Assembly (NCBI GenBank): GCA_016271365.2
Contig: CM057452.1
Span: 832,318,001-832,382,000 of the forward strand
DNA from: Neoceratodus forsteri
Taxonomy: Eukaryota > Chordata > Ceratodontiformes > Ceratodontidae
Length of the DNA: 64,000 bases
Direction of reading: 5' to 3'
The notes beneath the pieces were generated by a model, which did not search any database, was not told the DNA's origin, and was given only the letters and a program-made list of their open reading frames with translations. Positions 46,661-58,027 of this stretch are shown in pieces; positions within the stretch are counted from its first letter, which is position 1, and each line of letters starts with the position of its first letter. The position numbers were made by a program, and so were the translations under genes.

Positions 46661-47589
46661 GCCTGTAATAGAGCAAATGGTCCATTAATGGCTTCTTTAA
46701 ACACCTGTAATAAAAAAAAGGTCTTTCAATGATCTGACCCCCCAACAACCTCTCACTCAGCACCCACCACCCTGCACTTCCCACAGCCCCCACATACCCC
46801 CACTCTCCCCCTGCACAACTCCCAGGGTGAAGATCCACCCTGATCAAAGACTGATGGAAACACCGACTATTATATGAGAAAATAAGGTAAGTGCAGTTCC
46901 ATGTATTTCAATGGGATTTTCACCTTTGTGGTATAACGCTGAAATTTTTTGTATATGTTGACACCAAATTGTCAACATCGCCTTTTTGACACCCCACCTC
47001 ATGAACAATGCAAGTGAAATTACGAAAATCGGCCTGGAAATGTGAATTCATGGTCACTTGGTGAAATTACCTTATGGGCGGGATTTAAAAATGTTCACTG
47101 CCCTTGTTCATGAAATGGGGTCATAAGAAGGCTATGTATAAAAATGCCAGATTTATGTTCATATGTTGAAATTTTACTACACGCTCTCTTAACGTTGGTA
47201 ATTTTAAATATTTTGATCCCAAATTCTCAACATTGCCAGTTTCTTGCACCACCTCATGAATGTGGCAGCTGTCATTTTTAAAACCATGGCAAAAATTTAC
47301 TTTCACACCTGTGGCGTGAATGACGTTTCCATGCTGCGGAATGATGTTTCAACTGGGATTTTAATATTCTCAGTATGGGTTTCATGAGGTGGGGTAATAA
47401 GAAGGCTATGCTGACAATTTGGTTGCTGTTACACTACAAATACGTATACAATTACACTATATCAAAAATATCTCAAAGTAAGAAATGCTTTACAAAAACC
47501 CCCCCCTTAATGCAGCATTTAGGGTTGAGACTAAAACCACAAAAGTAGGGAAATGTGGCTTTAGGGGTGCAGCCTTCATTTGGGTTGCC
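46661..47589 (+). repeat. Composite repeat, copy 1 right part
   Basis: The order of blocks (a CACTCAGCACCCA stretch, TTCCATGTATTTCAATGGGA, CACCAAATTGTCAACATCG, palindromic CATGAGGTGGGGT parts, CTTTCACACCTGTGG, then CCACAAAAGTAGGGAAATGT at 47541) is repeated at 55090-55753 plus 57302-57640. The two copies show that 55754-57301 is a later insertion. Confidence 0.65.
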
Positions 47590-47946
47590 AACCCTAAAGC
47601 TCACTACATTAGGTGTGTGTGGCCAGGATTTTCAAACTGCGCCCAGAAAGGGTGCAAGTGTCTGCACCGTGCAACTGAGTTGCGCTGGAGCGCAAACCTG
47701 CTATATTCAAACAAGATGTGAAATGTGCATCCCATCTGAATATAGCAAAATATGCAGGTGGCACAAATGGGGCTGCCAAAGATGTGCTAGCACATGTCTC
47801 TGTGCGGTCAGAATACATGGAATGGGGATGCGCAGCACATCTTCGGGATGCGCTGGGGGGCAAATTCCAGATATTCAGACCGCGACATGCAAATGGGGCC
47901 ATTATGCATGCAAGGTGCAAAAGGGGTCATTTGCATGTCATTATGG
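47590..47946. other. No gene seen; short inverted repeats
   Basis: Contains ATGCAAATGGGGCC and CATTTGCATG inverted pairs (47887-47940) and partly repeated GCGCAAAC/GCGCTGG parts. Probably an unidentified non-autonomous element. Confidence 0.3.
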
Positions 47947-49026
47947 TCCCATTGATTTATTTATTTATTCAAGAGTTTAACCAGGCAGGCATACTGAGCG
48001 GAGGACCACTCGTTTCCAGATACGACCTGGGGGAAACAAGGGGGGGAACATAAGGGAAGGAACAGTAATTACACAAACATACAATTACAGATGAGGAGGC
48101 ACTGTTATGGAGCCTATACAGTAGGTAGCTAAGGTAGGCATGAGCTTAAATCAGGTATTAAGTGCAACAGCAAGTTAGAACTTAGGTATGAGAGAGGTGA
48201 GTGCCACCATAGATTATTGTGCTAGGTTAGGAGGAAGGTTAGGAGGGAGGGAGCACCAAGTGGAGCTAACTAGCCGGGTGGTTATAAGGTGCTATATTAA
48301 CCTGATTGGTAGGCCATCAGGAAATTAAGGAAAAATTGAGGCCTCCTATGGGGCAGGGCGGGAGCAAGAGCAGTCCGAGAGGAAATGCTCTAAGAGGCGG
48401 GTGTTGAGGTGTCTGATATTGGAGTAGTGCCGGATATCTGCTGGTAAGTCATTCCAGAGTTTTGGTATACGGTAACTTAGTGCTGCCTGACCCATGGAGG
48501 TGCTCATAAGAGGAATTTGGAATAGCCTAGCATCCGAGTGCTGAAGCGAGTATGCCGGGGGGAGCTGAGAAGTTAAGGATGAGGCCAGGTATGGGGGGAG
48601 AGAGTGGGACCAGTATTTAGCAGCAACTCTGGAGCAGTGGATTAGCCGGCGGTCTGCTAGTGAGGGAAGGGACAGGGAGCTGTAAAGGTCGCAGTGGTGG
48701 GTTAGTTTTGGACAATCCAGTATGAACCGGCAGAAGGAGTGGAAGAGGGTGTCCAGGCTGGATAGAGTAGACAGTGAGGTGGTGCCATAGACCACATCCC
48801 CGTAGTCAAAGATCGGAAGAATCATTTTTTGTACGAGTTCCCGCCTGACCGTGGTAGACAGGCAGCCTTTGTTGCGGTAGAGGGCCCCTAGTTTAGGATT
48901 AAGTTTTTTGTGCAAGGATTCTACATGTGTACTGCATTTGCATGTCTGTGGCAGGGATGCACCCAGCAGAATGCACCAGGCACCCTGCCAGCAAGCCTCG
49001 GTCGTGTCTACAGTACAGTCATACAC
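47947..49026 (-). mobile_element. LINE 3' part with AAAT tail, clade not assigned
   Basis: A 226-codon minus-strand frame (49026-48346) contains KKLNPKLGALYRNKGCLSTT, LVQKMILPIFDYGDVVYG, LTHHCDLYSSLSLPSLADRR and AALSYRIPKLWNDLPADIRH. This is the typical region after the reverse transcriptase catalytic core in many non-LTR elements. The 3' UTR ends in AAAT units at about 47970-47947. It is 5'-truncated. The motifs differ from the CR1 and L2 copies, so it is another clade. Confidence 0.8.
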
Positions 49027-49398
49027 GGATCCCCTGGTAGTCTAGTGTCCCCCCCTCCCTTTCTTGATCATGTATTGAAATGTTTTCCCCATACATCCCT
49101 GATAGTCCTGTGGCCCCCCCATCCCCAATCGTAGAATAAATGATAAATTACCCCATATCCCTGGTAGACTAATGTCCCACCCTCCCTGCCCTGTACCCGA
49201 TCGTAGTGGAAAATGTGTCACAAAGACTCTCTCTGGTAGTCTAGTGGTGCCCCCCTCCCATTCCTCGACCCCGTCTGTAAAATGTTCATAGATCGAAATA
49301 CCCTGGTAGTCTAGTGGCCCCCTCCCTGCCCCGATCGTAACACAGAAATGTAACCCCAATATTTCCCTGGTAGTCCAGTGGACCCCCCAACCTCCCAT
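49026..49398 (+). repeat. Minisatellite, 60-75-bp unit, six diverged copies
   Basis: Units start CCCTGGTAGTCTAGTG, CCCTGATAGTCCTGTG, CCCTGGTAGACTAATG, TCTGGTAGTCTAGTGG, CCCTGGTAGTCTAGTG and CCCTGGTAGTCCAGTGG. Each continues into a C-rich part and a CCGATCGTA-like part. The unit resembles that at 46427-46660 (GGTGTCTAGTGGC). Confidence 0.75.
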
Positions 49399-49400
49399 CC

Positions 49401-49730
49401 AGGGTGCTTTCTGACTTAAGTGGGAAAGGTACCTGTTTGGAGGATTTGCAGGAACTGTAGTTTTTTTTGTGTGTGTTTAGCCTTGTAGCTTGGGGGAGGG
49501 GTGATAATTGTCTGGCCTTGGGCCTCATCAGAGTTACTACTAACTGAAGCTGGAGCTGAGTCAGAGTGGTGGAGCTGGGGCAGGAAGCAGACACATTGCA
49601 GGGAAGTATCTGTTGATTTTCACTGATTTTAGTGCTGTTATTGTTTCTTTTGCAGCTTATTGTTGTTTTCAATTGGTACCAGGGTGCTTTCTGAAATTCT
49701 TAAATTGGAAAGGTACCTGTTTAGGGGATT
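49401..49730 (+). repeat. Duplicated block in the CR1 5' region, spacing 278 bp
   Basis: AGGGTGCTTTCTGA...GGAAAGGTACCTGTTT occurs at 49402-49440 and again at 49680-49722. The duplicated block lies upstream of ORF1. It could represent tandem 5' UTR monomers or a local duplication. Confidence 0.6.
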
Positions 49731-50129
49731 TTGCTGGTGCAGCTGAGTGTCTCAGTGAGGGTTTGTTGGGGTGGCTGATTGTCTCTGTTGATAAGGAGGC
49801 CCAACCCACCCACCCTCTCCCACAAACCCCTAGAGCATCACCTTTATACTGGTAGCCTGTGACATCATACAGTACCTGCTGACTGCATACACACACACAG
49901 CCATCTTATTTCCATATACAACACAGCCACACACCACAGGGTAGAGGGATTGGAAAATAAGCGAAATAGTGCTGCCAACAGACAGGGGCAAGACAGAAAG
50001 AAGAGGAACCACAAGAGGGAGAATGGAGAAGAGGGAACAAAGAAGAGGAAAGGGTAATGGGACCAAGGTGACAGACTGGGAAAGTCTGGGAAGGGGACAA
50101 GATAGTGAGGCAAGCCAGAATGCCGGTCA

Positions 50130-52050
50130 GTGGAGGGGAGAGGGGCAAAGGAATCAGGGAAGGGTGGAACAAAAATCACAGGGGAGGAAGGATCGTGGGA
50201 TGTAATAACTGTGGAGGGGCAGTATTCATGTACACCCTGTGGAGGACGGGGGTTCCCAGTTTATATAAGGCTAGAGAAAGAAGTACTAAGGCTAATGGGG
50301 GAAGTGTCAAAGATGATGAAGGGGCATATTAGGTTGGGAGGAGAAGGGAATAGGGAAAGCACAAAAGACATCCAGAAAAGGAAAAAAGATGGGGGAAATA
50401 AGAGTGACAGGGGGTGGTCAGGACAAGGGGGCAGGGAGAGTGACACAGGTATGGGAAACAAACGCTCAAGGAGAATAAGAGAAGGAGTACAGGGAGATGG
50501 TAACACAACAAGCTCAGATGGGGACCGACCTCTAACAGAGGGGGCAAAGGAGGGAAAGGAGGAAGGGGAAGCATGGTCCATGGGTACAAAGAACAAAATG
50601 GCTGGGGAGGGTGATGGTAAAGCTACCAACTTTCTGAGGCCTAGAACTGGGACAGGGTCCATCCTGACCATGCCCCCCCACTCCCACCATGTCACGCTGA
50701 CGGGCACCGCTGCAGACAATGCTGCACACGGTCACATTTTACTGCTCGCTCTGGCCATGCCACCCCACAGTAACACCAGTAGCAAACAGCCAGATTAAAA
50801 GAGTACATCATTCTTGATTAATTGACTGATGTACAGAAAAGATCATTAGATGCAAACCTGAGTTAAACTGTGTTCAGACATTCGAGAAGCATGTATTGCT
50901 CCTCCTGACAGTCCCATCACAACCCACTGACACTCACCTCATTTGCTGAGCAAACTTCACTTCAGTGACTCCCAACACCACACCACATTGTTTTCACACA
51001 CTTCCCTGCAGCTGATCAGGTTCGGGTACCTTAGTTCACTGCTGCTGGTCTCTTCTGTCTGGAGTCCCTCTCAGCTGCTGGCAGGCAGACGTCCACATGC
51101 ACTTGTTTGCACTACTACCCAATCTAACCTAAGAGGAAGGAACATGCTTTAATGTGCTCCCGCTGACATGCTTGCGGTGCAACATAGGCGCCGGGGTTGA
51201 AGTTGCAAACTGCTGTCCAGCTCAAGAAGCACCACAGAGGTGCTGAAATAACTGTCAGTCATGGATTAGCAGTCAGCAAAAAAAAAGGGACAAAACTGGG
51301 ACAAGTTAGCAAAAACCAGGACAAAACTGACATTTGGAAAAACTTGTGGGGACACTGGGACATGCTGCCTAAAATAGGGACTGTCCTGGGAAAATAGGGA
51401 CTGTTGGTAGCTTTAGGTGATGGAGAAATAGGTGTATTGGGGCAAGAAGGGTTGAGTACAGTGGAGAACATGGGGGGAGAAACAGTGACAATAGGAGGGA
51501 ACATTGTGCATAAGGAAGAGGGAAAGGAGAAGGGGGAAGATGGGGAGGCAAAGAAGGGAGGTGTCTTGGTGTTGGGGGACTCGGTACTAAGAGGGGTCAG
51601 GTGGGGCAGCAAAGGGGAGAGGCACAGTAGAATATGGGTGGAAGCCATGCCAGGAATGAAGGTGGAAAGGGTGGGGGAAATCCATGCTAAGGTATGCAAG
51701 CAGGGGATGGGAAAAGCCTCGCCTAATAATATGCCTGGGGACGAATGACCTGGCTGATGGGACAGTAGGGGAGGTAAAGAGGAGGTCTGAGGAACTGGGA
51801 CCTCTGTGTGAGGGAGTGGACAGATCTATCACCTTCTCTCAGGTACTTACCATTCCCAGGGCAAGTATGGCAAGAAAAAGGAAAATTCAAGAGTTAAATG
51901 AATGGCTGGGGGCCTGGTGTTGGGAAAAGGCGTACGGGCTGGTAGGAGGGTGGGAGAAAACAGTCTGTATGGAAAAGATAGACTGCACCTAAATGAGGAG
52001 GGAAAAAAATGTACTGAAGGCAAGGATAGGGAAGCACATTGAGGAGCATT
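50130..52050 (+). pseudogene. CR1 ORF1 interrupted by a hAT-like insertion
   Basis: The start shows a CNNCGGAVF zinc-finger half near 50199-50225 (one frame off) and a Lys/Gly-rich part. The frame is interrupted by the insert at 50618-51415. The reading frame before it (50130-50617) and after the second target copy (51424-51748) is the same once the insert and one target copy are discounted (806 bp). SGNH blocks follow: GVLVLGDSVLRG (about 51561-51597), CLGTNDLADG (about 51730-51760, after a frameshift) and DRLHLNEE (about 51978-52002). It would be a nucleic-acid-binding protein with an esterase-like domain. Confidence 0.75.
50618..51415. mobile_element. hAT-like non-autonomous DNA transposon with perfect TIR and 8-bp TSD
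   Basis: Terminal inverted repeats TAAAGCTACCAAC (50618-50630) and GTTGGTAGCTTTA (51403-51415) are perfect over 13 bp. The flanks GGTGATGG (50610-50617) and GGTGATGG (51416-51423) are identical, an 8-bp target duplication. The subterminal right part is rich in GGGACA/GGGACT repeats (51290-51400). An 8-bp duplication with short TIRs indicates the hAT superfamily. No transposase frame is present in the 798 bp. Confidence 0.85.
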
Positions 52051-52199
52051 TAAACTGGGGGTAGCAGGATGGATAGAGGAGTTCAGAGGCCTAGTGATGT
52101 GAAACCAAATGTGCTTACCCCCTATAATAGCGAGATAAGGAGGAAGGCAACTACTAAGGGAGAGGACATAAGGGGAGAGAGGCAGAGGGGGAAGGTAGA

Positions 52200-52790
52200 G
52201 ACAAGGGTTGGAAGGTGGTAACACTAAATACTAGGAGTCTGGGGAATAAGGGGGTGGAACTACAGGCTCTCCGTGAGGAGGGGGGAGTGGACTTGGCGGC
52301 TATAACCGAGACATGGCCACCCAAATCCGTGACTGAGACATGACGGTTCCAGGGTACAGATTACACTGGAAGGATAGGGAAAAGGGGAAGGGGGGAGGGG
52401 GTGGAACTGTATGTAAAGAAGGGAATAAAATGTGTAAGGGAGGAGGGAGATGAGGAAGATACAGAAGCACTGTGGTTCCAACTACAGGATCCCAAAAACA
52501 GATCACTAAGACTGGGGGTGGTGTACAGGCCACCCTCTCAGTCTGAAGGCATGGACAAGGTACTGGCAGAACAGATCAGGAGGAACTGTGGGAAGGGGGA
52601 GGATGGTAATAATAGGGGACTTCAACCTGCTGGGGGTGGAGTGGGACACACCTACCACAAAGAACTGAAAGGAGCAGGTAATGCTGGACACCTTCCAGGA
52701 AAACTTTCTAGTACAGTTGGTCAAGGAACCAACTAGGGAAAGGAACACCCTTGACCTCGTACTTATGAACGTGGAGTGGGTAAGAGATGG
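52200..52790 (+). pseudogene. CR1 ORF2 endonuclease remnant (copy G)
   Basis: The frames give LNTRSLGNKGVELQAL (about 52225-52275), AAITETWPP (52296-52325), ELYVKKGIKCVREEGDEEDT (from 52401), VVYRPPSQSEGMDKVLAEQI and a GDFNLLGVEW block one frame away (52615-52650). These are the metal-binding and GDFN blocks of the APE-type endonuclease. Frame changes separate them. Confidence 0.75.
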
Positions 52791-53440
52791 GAGGGTGGAG
52801 GAACCACTTGGGGGGGAGTGACCACTGGACAGTATGGTTCCAGATACAGATGGCTAAAGAGAGGGGGCATCTGGCACAAGACTGCTGGATTTCAGGAATG
52901 CCAACTGTAAGATGATGAGGGAAGTGGTACAGGGGTTTCTGTGCAAAATTCAACTTGATATGGACACACAACAAAGGTGGGAGCTGTTAAGACAGGGATA
53001 GTGGAGGCAACAGAAACTTGCTGTAGAGCCCAGACTAAGAAGGCTACGGGAAAGAAACCCAGCTGGATAAGCAAAGGCGATGTTAGACAGGGTGAGGAGG
53101 AAAAGGGCAGCTTACAGGAGATACAGACAATCGGGGAGGGAGGAGGATAGGGAGGAATATCTACAAGAAGCAAAGGAAGTGACCAGGGGGGAAAGGTCAG
53201 CCAAGGTGGCAAGAAAACTCAGGCTGGCGCAGGGCATAAAAAAAGGGGGGAAAAGACTTCTTTAGGTACATCAGGGAGAAAAGAAGCTGTAAGAACCAAA
53301 TTGTAAGAACTAAGAAGGAGGGGGAATGGGTGGAAGGGGAGTGTGTGAAAATGCAGAAGTGCTCAACGACTACTTCTGTTCAGTCTTTATGAAAGAAAGG
53401 GAGGGGGTGCTACCCACAGTAGGAGGGAGGATAGAAACAG

Positions 53441-54602
53441 ATGGGGGGGATGACAGATGGAGAAATCACAATGGGTAGGGGTCTGGAGGGTGGACAAGGC
53501 ACCAGGACCAGATGGAGTATGTCCAAGAGTGCTGAAGGAGCTGGCAGAGGTCCTGGCAGGACCCTTGGCAGATTTATTAATTCATCTCTAGACACAGGAT
53601 GCATACTGCATGACTGTAGACTGGATCATGTGGTTTCTCTCCACAAGAGTGGACCCAAGGACGAACCTGGAAACTATAGGCCAGTAAGTCTAACATCCAT
53701 AGTGGGGAAGTTAATGGAGACCATCCTAAAGGAGAGGCTAGTGGCACTACTGGAGGTGAACGGGGTGCAGGACAGGAGGCAGCATGGCTTTGTTAAGGGC
53801 AGGTCATGCCAGACCAACCCGGTGGAATACTATGACTGCGTGACTAGGCAAATTGATGGGGGCTACGCGGTGGATGTCGTGTACCTAGACTTCAGTAAGG
53901 TCTTCGATTCAGTACCACATGGGGGACTTGGAAGCAAGCTATGAGGCACAGGGGCAGGAGCAAAACTGGTGGGGTGGGTGGAGAACTGGCTAAAAGATAG
54001 GCAGCAGAGGGTGAGGGTAGGTGGGGAATACTCATCTACTAAGCCCGTGACAAGTGGTGTTCAACAGGAGTCGGTGTTGGGCCCAGTGCTGTTTGGCATA
54101 TTTATTGCAGACATCTCTGAGGGCATCAGCAGCAAAATCAGCCTATTTGTGGATGACACCAAGATGGGAGCAAGTGGTGGACGACCAGGTTGGGTGGTGG
54201 AGGCTACAGGAGGATCTGGCAAGGCTAGAGGCATAGTCTGATAGATAGCAGTTGGAGTTGAATGCAAAAAAATGCAAAGTACTGCACTTTGGAACAAAAA
54301 TATCCAAGGAGAAGTTACCATCTGGGGGAGTGGGGTGGCTGGAGGTAACAGAAGAGGAGAAGGATCTGGGGGTGCTCATCACGGGAGCAATGAACAATTC
54401 TGCACAATGCAGAAAGGCAGCAGGAATGGCCAACAAAATGCTGGGGTGCATTACAAGGGGCATTATCTCGAGAAGAAGGGAGGCTATTCTACTATTATAC
54501 AGATTGTTGTTTAGACCCCACCTGGAATACTGCATGCAGTACTGTCACCCATACCTGCAAAAGGACATTAGGCTGCTGGAGGGGTGTAGCATAGGGCAAT
54601 GA
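53441..54602 (+). pseudogene. CR1 reverse transcriptase and C-terminal remnant (copy G)
   Basis: 53441-53944 gives LKERLVALLEVNGVQDRRQH, GFVKGRSCQTN and VYLDFSKVFDSVPHGGL. After a TGA, the same frame resumes at 53969 with VENWLKDRQQRVRV, SVLGPVLFGIFIADI and the catalytic box as FVDD (ISLFVDDTKMG, about 54142-54174). The usual PQGS reads QQES. After a frameshift, 54252-54602 carries ELNAKKCKVLHFGTK, EEEKDLGVLITGAM and LLFRPHLEYCMQY. It is inactive. Confidence 0.8.
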
Positions 54603-55048
54603 AGATGATTCAGGGCCTGGGAGAATTGCCATATGAGGTCAGACTAAAAGAGTTAAACATGTACACAATGGAGGAGAGGAGGGATGGGGGAACATGATTG
54701 AGACCTTCAAATACATGAAGGGAATAATCAAAATGGACACAGAGGGCCTATTCAGGAGGGTGGGAGAGACACTTGGGGCCATGACATGAGATTGGAGGGG
54801 GGTAGATGCAGGAGGGAGGTGAGGAGGCATTTCTTTATGGAGAGGGTGATGGCAAAGTGGAACGAACTACTGGCTGAGGTAGTGGCATGAAACACAGTGG
54901 AATGGTTCAAGAAGGGGTGGGACAGGGCAAAGTGGAGGGTAAAGGGAGGAGAGGGGGGTGGGGCAGCTGCTGAATAGGGAGCTAGCTGCAGTCTCGAGCA
55001 GCCTAGATATACAAGGATGGCCTTTTGCTGCTGGCAACTTTCATATGT

Positions 55049-55753
55049 TCGTATTCCCTCGTGTCTAGTGGCACCCCACCCTCCCATTGAAGAAAACACC
55101 TGAAATAAAGAAAACGGTTTCTCTATGTTTTGTTATGTTTTGTTTAACTTGTAAAAAAAAAAGGTCCCTCGCCAATCAACCCCCATCCCCACCTCCCACT
55201 CAGCACCCATCACCCCACACACCCCAGTACACCCCCACTCACCTGAACAGGTTCCAGGTTCAAGACCCACTCTCCGATTGAAGGCACGTCTTGTTGCTGG
55301 AACCAGTGACTGCAATATGAGAAATTAAGGTAAATGCAGTTCAATGTATTTCAATGGGGGTTTCAACTTTTATGTACAGTATAACTTAGCCATTTTTTTA
55401 GATTTTGACCCCAAATTGTCAACATGGCCTTTGGGGGACCCCATCTCATGAACAATATGACTGTCATTACGCAACTCCTGCCTGAAAGGTGATTTCATGG
55501 TTGGTTTGTGAAATCACCTTTAGGGTGGGATTTGACAATTTTTCCAGACCTTACTTATGAGGTGGGCTTCTAAGAAGGCTATGTTGAAAATTTGGGTTCA
55601 AAATTATTAAAAATGACTAAGTTACGACCATTCATTGCAATTTTGCTGTGCACGCTCGTAACTTTGGACATTTTAAATATTCTGACCCCAGATTTTCAAC
55701 ATAGCCTTCTTATTACCCCACCTCATGTATGTCACAGTTGTCATTTTTCAAAT
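55049..55753 (+). repeat. Composite repeat, copy 2 middle part
   Basis: This starts with one minisatellite unit (CCTCGTGTCTAGTGGCACCC). It continues with the CACTCAGCACCCATCACC stretch, TTCAATGTATTTCAATGGGG and the palindromic CATGAGGTGG parts seen at 46700-47280. It breaks off at the LINE insertion at 55754 and resumes at 57302. Confidence 0.65.
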
Positions 55754-57301
55754 ACTTATACTTAGTTATTTCAGAGAGGAGGTATTTGCCCATAGTGTTT
55801 GTCTCCTGCTTTAGCGATGTCATCTGATGCCATGCTTTGTTAGTAGGCATTTGTCTAACTTTTGTTTGAAGGAATTGAATGAGTCTGCATTTATTATCTC
55901 CCTCGGCAGTTCATTCCATAAGGGTATGACCCTCTGGGTATAAAAGTGTCTTATGGCATTTTTCCTAGGGAACGTCAGTCTTATTTGTTTTGAATGACTT
56001 CTGAAAATTAATGTTTCTGTCACTGAACTGAATACCTAGGCTATCATTGAGTTTACTATCCCCTATGATCTTGTACAACTCCAGTAGCTCTCCTCTTGTT
56101 CACCTGAGTTCTAATGGGTATAAGTCCAGCTTTTGCATTCTTATTTCATATGGTTCCTCCCCTAGTCCATGAATAATCTTTGTGATCCTCATCTGCGCTC
56201 TCTCCAGGCCATCTATGTCCTTTCTTGAGTACGGACTCCACAGTGGGGTGCAGTAATCTAGGTTTGGTCAAATGAAGGCCTTATAGAGGGGGACTATACA
56301 TAATCTATTTCTTGATGTAAATGCCTTTTTAATACACCCTATGATCTTATTAGATTTTTTAATAACCTCATTGCAATGGGAACTAAAGCTCAGATCATTG
56401 CTTATCAAAACCCTCAAGTCCCTTTCGTTCTCTACTGCTTTCAGTTATATTCCTCCTAGTTTGTAAGTGCCTCTGCTATTTTTTACTCCCAGGTGCATCA
56501 CAATACACTTATCTGTGCTGAATGTCATACCATTCGTTGATGCTCAGTTTTCCAGCAGTTTTGGGTCTTCTCTTATTGAATCCACCGTGCTGTTTCCTAC
56601 TTCTGTCCCCAGTTTCGAATCATCTGCAAATGTTGTGACCCCGTTCTTAATCCCCGAATCCATGTCCCGGATAAACAATGCAAACAAGACCGGCCCCAGC
56701 ACCAAGCCGTGTGGCATACCACTTGTCACCTGTCCATAATCCAATAAATATCTTCTAATCCTGACCCTCTGGGTTCTTCTTGTTAACCACATATGGATCC
56801 ATCTAAGCACTTTGTTGTCGATACCAAAGTTTATTAATTTGAGCATTATAGTGTTATACGGGACCTTGTCAAAAACCTTTTTAAAATCTTGAGAACATCA
56901 CATCCACTGGCTGGCTGTTGTCCAGTGCATTACTAACCTTTTCATGAAACATTAGGGTATTTGTTAAGCAGGATCTATTTATTTTAAACCTGTACTGAGA
57001 CTCATCATTCAGATTTTTGCTATTGATTCTGTCCTTGATGAGAGAGTCTAACAACGCACCCAACACTGCTGTTAAACTGATGGGCTTATAGTTCTCAACC
57101 TCTCCCTTGTCTCTTCTCTTCTCTTATATATGGGGACCACTACCACTGTCCTCCAATTTTCTGGGACTTCCCCTGTCTCTATAGACATGTTATAACGTTT
57201 ATGCAGTGGAGTAATCAACCATGTACTTATTTCTTTTAACACCCTAGGATGTAAATTGTCTGGTCCTGCTGATTTAGATGGATCGATATTATGTAGCTTC
57301 T
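55754..57301 (-). mobile_element. CR1-like LINE inserted into the composite repeat (copy H)
   Basis: On the minus strand, from right to left: NIDPSKSAGPDNLHPRVL (about 57290-57235), LIKDRINSKNLNDESQYRFK (57066-56881), WLTRRTQRVRIRRY, TSGMPHGLVLGPVLFALFIR and the catalytic FADD in GVTTFADDSKLG (about 56650-56615), then HFYTQRVIPLWNELPREIIN (55925-55860). The endonuclease is absent, so it is 5'-truncated. AAAT flanks at 55750-55753 and 57302-57305 are a possible 4-bp target duplication. It is broken by stops and frameshifts and belongs to a different subfamily from copies A-G. Confidence 0.8.
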
Positions 57302-57572
57302 AAATCCTGGTCAAAATGTGTTTTCACACCTGTGGTGCATAATGGCATTGCAGTTATGCAGAATTATGTTTTGGTGTGTATTTGAGAATTTTCTGTACCG
57401 GGTATATGAGGTGGGGTAATAAGATGGCTAAGCTGACAATTTGGTCACTGTTGTCCTATAAATGGAAGCACAGGGCCCACAGCTACATGCATATATGCAT
57501 CTACAGATGGATGGGAGCGCTAAAAACTGGCAAATAAGGATATGCTTATACTATCTCAAAAAGTAAGGAAAT

Positions 57573-57940
57573 AAATTGCAAAACACTTCATTGATGCTCT
57601 AGTTAGGGTTAAAAGCCACAAAAGTAGGGAAATGTGGTGTTAGGGTTTCCAAGCCTAACTCCCCAACCCTACCCTGCACACACCAACAGGAGTCAGAGGG
57701 GTGCCTTGGGGTCGTCACCCCTAATGCTCACCCCATTCTCCTATACTGCACCCATCTCAGCTTATTGACTTATGGAATGGGGTGAGTGTTAATGCTGATG
57801 ACCCCAAGGCACACCTCTGACACCTGTTGGTGTGTGCAGGATGGGGGTGGGGTGTTATGGTTGGAAACCCTAACACCGCATTTCCCTACGTTTGTGGCTT
57901 TAACCCTAACTAGAACATTAATTAAATTTTTTGCAATTTA
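57573..57940. repeat. Long foldback with arms of about 166 bp
   Basis: Arms 57573-57738 and 57775-57940 are near-perfect reverse complements around a 36-bp spacer. Both carry CTAGTTAGGGTT, GTAGGGAAATG and the TTGGGGTC part or complements. They end in AAATTGCAAAA/TTTTGCAATTT. The arms are the same sequence family as those at 9985-11510 and 47540-47600, but here the structure is simple and compact. No reading frame. Confidence 0.8.
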
Positions 57941-57985
57941 TGTACATATATATATATGGCTACATAGATACACATACAGTGTGTA

Positions 57986-57992
<7 letters not shown>

Positions 57993-58024
<32 letters not shown>
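57993..58024. repeat. TA microsatellite preceded by GT repeats
   Basis: About 16 TA dinucleotides, preceded by GTGTATGTGTGTG. Confidence 0.9.

Positions 58025-58027
<3 letters not shown>

Larger units (their letters stand above)
49400..55048 (+). mobile_element. CR1-clade LINE, full length with insertion (copy G)
   Basis: The order is 5' region with a duplicated block, ORF1 (50130-52050), endonuclease (52200-52790), linker, reverse transcriptase (53441-54241), C-terminal part (54252-54900) and 3' UTR ending TTTCATATGTTCGTATTC at about 55048. A hAT-like element sits in ORF1. It is flanked on both sides by the same minisatellite type (49398 and 55049), so it integrated into that repeat. Stops and frameshifts inactivate it. 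The left limit is approximate. Confidence 0.85.

Noticed and set aside
49026..49398. CRISPR-like array of regularly spaced repeats
   Set aside because: Units are imperfect and contiguous without unique spacers, and the context is a vertebrate genome; it is a minisatellite.
50261..50719. Long minus-strand frames within the CR1 ORF1 region
   Set aside because: They are opposite-strand shadows of the purine-rich ORF1 coding strand, giving Pro/Ser/Leu-rich translations typical of such artefacts.
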